37,585 nt of DNA. It comes from an uncultured Methylopila sp. (GTDB taxonomy: Bacteria > Pseudomonadota > Alphaproteobacteria > Rhizobiales > Methylopilaceae). Below, piece by piece: positions 35,215-37,585 of this stretch. The notes below the pieces were generated by a model. It saw only the letters and a list, made by a program, of their open reading frames with translations. It was not told the DNA's origin and did no database searches. Location: contig CABHPB010000100.1 of assembly GCA_902168115.1 (NCBI GenBank), positions 1 through 37,585 of the forward strand, written 5' to 3'. A program made the position numbers and the translations under genes. Every line of letters starts with the position of its first letter. The stretch's first letter is position 1.

Positions 35215-36186
35215 TCAGTACTTGAAGTTGATCATCTTCTTCATCACCAGCACGCCGGTGAGCATCCAGAGCACCGAGCCGACGAGCATGACGCGGCCGA
35301 CGTCGGTCGAGAACAGCAGTCCCATGTAGCTCGGGCTCGTCACCGAGATGATGCCGACGGTGATGACCGGAAGGGCGCCGATGATCGAGGCCGAGGCCTT
35401 CGCCTCCATCGAGAGCGCGGCGATCTTCTGCTTGATCTTCTTGCGATCGCGCAGAACCTTCGCGAGGTTGCCGAGAACGTCCGACAGGCTGCCGCCGGCC
35501 TTCGCCTGGATGGTGATGACGATGCCGAAGAAGTTCGCCTCGGGCACCGGCATGCGCTCATAGAGCTTGCTGGCGGCTTCCGGCAGCGGAATGCCGATCG
35601 CCTGTTCCTCGACGATCTTGCGGAACTCGGACTTGACCGGCTCCTGCGCTTCGTTGGCGACGATGCGGATGCAGTCGCCGAGCGGCAGGCCCGATTTCAG
35701 GCCGCGCAGGATCACCTCGACGCCGTCCGGCAGGAACTGCAGGAAACGGGCGATGCGGCGCTTGCGCAGATAGCCCAGCAGCCAGCGCGGGAGGCCGAGG
35801 CCGCCGACGAAGGCCGCCGCGCCCGCGATGCGCATGTCGCCCGTGCCGACGAACGCGCCCATGCCGAGGCCCGCTCCAATGACGGCGCTGAAAATATAGA
35901 AGCGCTCGACGCTCCAGTTCAGCCCGGCCTGAGCGATGCGCATCTGGAGCGATGGGCGATTGATGCGCTTTTGCCGCTCGTCGAGCGCCTTGAGGCTGTC
36001 GGCGACCTGACCGCGGCGCAGGCTTTCCGCCGCCGCCTGGGTCGCGGCGTGCCGTCTGTCGCCGATCGCCTTCTGCCGCTTCTCCGCCCGGATGTCGCCG
36101 GACAGATAGGGGTAGATCAGCGCATAGGCCGCCCCGCCCGCCGCGACGGTCGCCAGGAGAATGACGGGCAGCTTGCCGAGGTCCAT
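35215..36186 (-). CDS. tadB: Tad pilus platform protein TadB
   Basis: This 323-residue type II secretion F-domain protein has an N-terminal membrane segment, a charged cytoplasmic stretch, and LQFLPDGVEVILRGLKSGLPLGDCIRIV and GGSLSDVLGNLAKVLRDRKKIKQKI, the conserved halves of the F domain, then two C-terminal helices. It is the TadC partner in the assembly platform and is pushed by the TadA motor. It starts 11 bases after tadA, so the three genes form an operon in the order A-B-C. Confidence 0.93.
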   Translation of the reverse strand: MDLGKLPVILLATVAAGGAAYALIYPYLSGDIRAEKRQKAIGDRRHAATQAAAESLRRGQVADSLKALDERQKRINRPSLQMRIAQAGLNWSVERFYIFSAVIGAGLGMGAFVGTGDMRIAGAAAFVGGLGLPRWLLGYLRKRRIARFLQFLPDGVEVILRGLKSGLPLGDCIRIVANEAQEPVKSEFRKIVEEQAIGIPLPEAASKLYERMPVPEANFFGIVITIQAKAGGSLSDVLGNLAKVLRDRKKIKQKIAALSMEAKASASIIGALPVITVGIISVTSPSYMGLLFSTDVGRVMLVGSVLWMLTGVLVMKKMINFKY

Positions 36187-36197
36187 CGCCGCGTTCC

Positions 36198-37509
36198 TTA
36201 AGCCACGCGGGTCGCCGACGGGGTTTCGACGTCCATGGCGTCGATCGCCGCCGCGAGCCTGTTTTCCTCGCCGAAGTAGCGGGCGCGCTCCCAGAAGCGC
36301 GGACGCCCGATGCCGGTCGAGCGATGCCGGCCGATGAGGCGCTTGTTCTGGTCCTCGCCCAGGATGTCGTAGAGCATGATGTCCTGGGTGATGATCACGT
36401 CGCCTTCCATGCCCATCACCTCGGTGACGTGCGTGATGCGCCGCGAGCCGTCGCGCAGGCGCGAGGCCTGGATGATGACGTCGACCGAGGTGCAGACCAT
36501 CTCGCGGATGGTGCGCGAGGGCAGCGAGAAGCCGCCCATGGTGATCATGGATTCGAGACGCGACAGGGCCTCGCGCGGCGAGTTGGCATGGAGGGTGCCC
36601 ATCGAACCATCGTGACCAGTGTTCATCGCCTGGAGGAGGTCGAAGGCTTCCGGTCCGCGCACCTCGCCCACGATGATCCGCTCGGGACGCATACGCAGGC
36701 AGTTCTTCACGAGGTCGCGCATGGTGACCATGCCCTCGCCCTCGAGGTTCGGCGGGCGGGTTTCGAGGCGCACCACATGCGGCTGCTGCAATTGCAGCTC
36801 GGCCGCGTCCTCGCAGGTGATGATGCGCTCGTCCTCGTCGATGTAGCGCGTCAGGCAGTTCAGCAGCGTCGTCTTGCCCGAGCCCGTGCCGCCCGAGATC
36901 AGCACGTTGCAGCGCACGCGGCCGATGATCTTGAGGATGTCGGCGCCTTCCGGGCTGATCGAGCCGAAGCGGACCAGCTGGTCGAGGGTGAGCTTGTCCT
37001 TCTTGAACTTACGAATGGTGAGCGTCGGGCCGTCGAGCGCGAGCGGCGAGACGATCACGTTCACGCGCGAGCCGTCGGGAAGGCGCGCGTCGCAGATCGG
37101 CGAGCTTTCGTCGACGCGGCGGCCGACCTGGCTGACGATGCGCTGGCAGATGTTGAGCAGCTGCGAGTTGTCGCGGAAGCGCACCGCGGTGTTCTGCACC
37201 TTGCCCGAGACTTCGATGTAGGTGCGGTCGGCGCCGTTGACCATGATGTCGGCGATGTCGTCGCGCGCCAGCAGCGGCTCGAGCGGGCCGTAGCCGAGCA
37301 CGTCGTTGCAGATGTCCTCGAGCAGCTCTTCCTGCTCGGCGATCGACATCACGACGTTTCGGATCGCGATGATCTCGTTGACGATGTCGCGGATTTCTTC
37401 GCGGGCGCTCTCGACGTCGAGGCGAGCGAGCTGCGCGAGATCGATCGCCTCGATCAGCGCGCCGAAGATCCGGCTCTTCGTCTGGAAGTAGTCGTCGCTC
37501 CGCTTGAAC
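36198..37509 (-). CDS. tadA: Tad pilus ATPase TadA/CpaF, 5' end cut off by the contig
   Basis: This hexameric secretion ATPase powers Tad pilus assembly. The genomic part (about 437 codons) has [32 protein letters not shown], Walker [10 protein letters not shown] (codons at about 36868-36894), the Asp-box [19 protein letters not shown], Walker [14 protein letters not shown] and [13 protein letters not shown]. The C-terminus is complete. The first genuine residues seen are FKRSDDYFQ; codons upstream of 37509 in the reading come from adapter sequence ([14 protein letters not shown]), so the real start lies outside the window. TadB and tadC follow in the same operon. Usually cpaE and others precede it. 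Confidence 0.92.
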
Positions 37510-37585
37510 CTGTCTCTTATACACATCTCCGAGCCCACGAGACTAGGCATGATCTCGTATGCCGTCTTCTGCTTGAAAAAAAAAA
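37510..37585. other. Illumina Nextera adapter read-through, not genomic
   Basis: CTGTCTCTTATACACATCT (37510-37528) is the Nextera mosaic end, CCGAGCCCACGAGAC (37529-37543) the adapter part, TAGGCATG (37544-37551) reads as the Nextera N706 i7 index, ATCTCGTATGCCGTCTTC... (37552-37575) is the P7 end, and ten A bases (37576-37585) are tail noise. The region should be trimmed; it turns the truncated tadA into a false start. Confidence 0.98.

Overview
The window is a GC-rich chromosomal contig, almost certainly from an alphaproteobacterium of the order Hyphomicrobiales (Rhizobiales). This rests on the base composition, the N-acetylglutaminylglutamine (NAGGN) osmolyte genes, the split Tad/Cpa pilus loci, the LplT-Aas fusion and the general protein signatures; the genus cannot be fixed from sequence alone. 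It looks like ordinary housekeeping and accessory chromosome. I see no phage, insertion sequence, CRISPR array or plasmid function. The last 76 bases (37510-37585) are not genomic: they are Illumina Nextera adapter read-through with a poly-A tail, and they truncate the last gene.

Layout. 1-134: C-rich inverted repeats at the contig edge. 135-3533 (-): a three-domain lysophospholipid flippase, acyltransferase and acyl-ACP synthetase. 3651-4852: a small membrane protein and a BatC-like TPR protein, divergently arranged. 4945-8148 (+): a sulfur-scavenging operon, FMN reductase msuE, dimethylsulfone monooxygenase sfnG, a 35-codon microORF, and an sfnB-type flavoprotein. 8172-10938 (-): overlapping biotin genes bioB-bioF-bioD without bioA. 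11026-13427: an EamA exporter divergent from a MocR regulator. 13402-15058: a DUF3016 protein, then a VOC enzyme divergent from its probable TetR repressor, with two matching palindromic operators between them. 15075-15161 (-): tRNA-Leu(CAA).

15238-19858: a secreted hypothetical, a YqaA/DedA membrane protein, a Nudix hydrolase, the DUF47-Pit phosphate pair, a DsbB-like protein and a second VOC protein. 20110-22503 (+): a DUF779 protein, an SDR and a quinone oxidoreductase. 22641-25593 (+): three overlapping Tad pseudopilin-type genes, the first carrying a large Gly/Ser/Thr-rich probable beta-helix domain. 25712-34184: NAGGN amidotransferase, NAGGN synthetase and a coupled 70-codon ORF, then a divergent oxyR-katG pair, then the NAGGN-associated M42 peptidase; this is an osmotic plus peroxide stress block. 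34203-37509 (-): tadA(cpaF, partial)-tadB-tadC, the motor and platform of the pilus whose pseudopilins probably include the 22641-25593 products.

There is no gene-free stretch over 300 bases. I did not find a clearly new multi-gene system. The best leads are the microORF inside the sulfone operon, the coupled 70-codon ORF in the NAGGN cluster with oxyR-katG inserted before its peptidase, the beta-helix TadG-like protein with a structured leader, and the paired TetR operators abutting a start codon.
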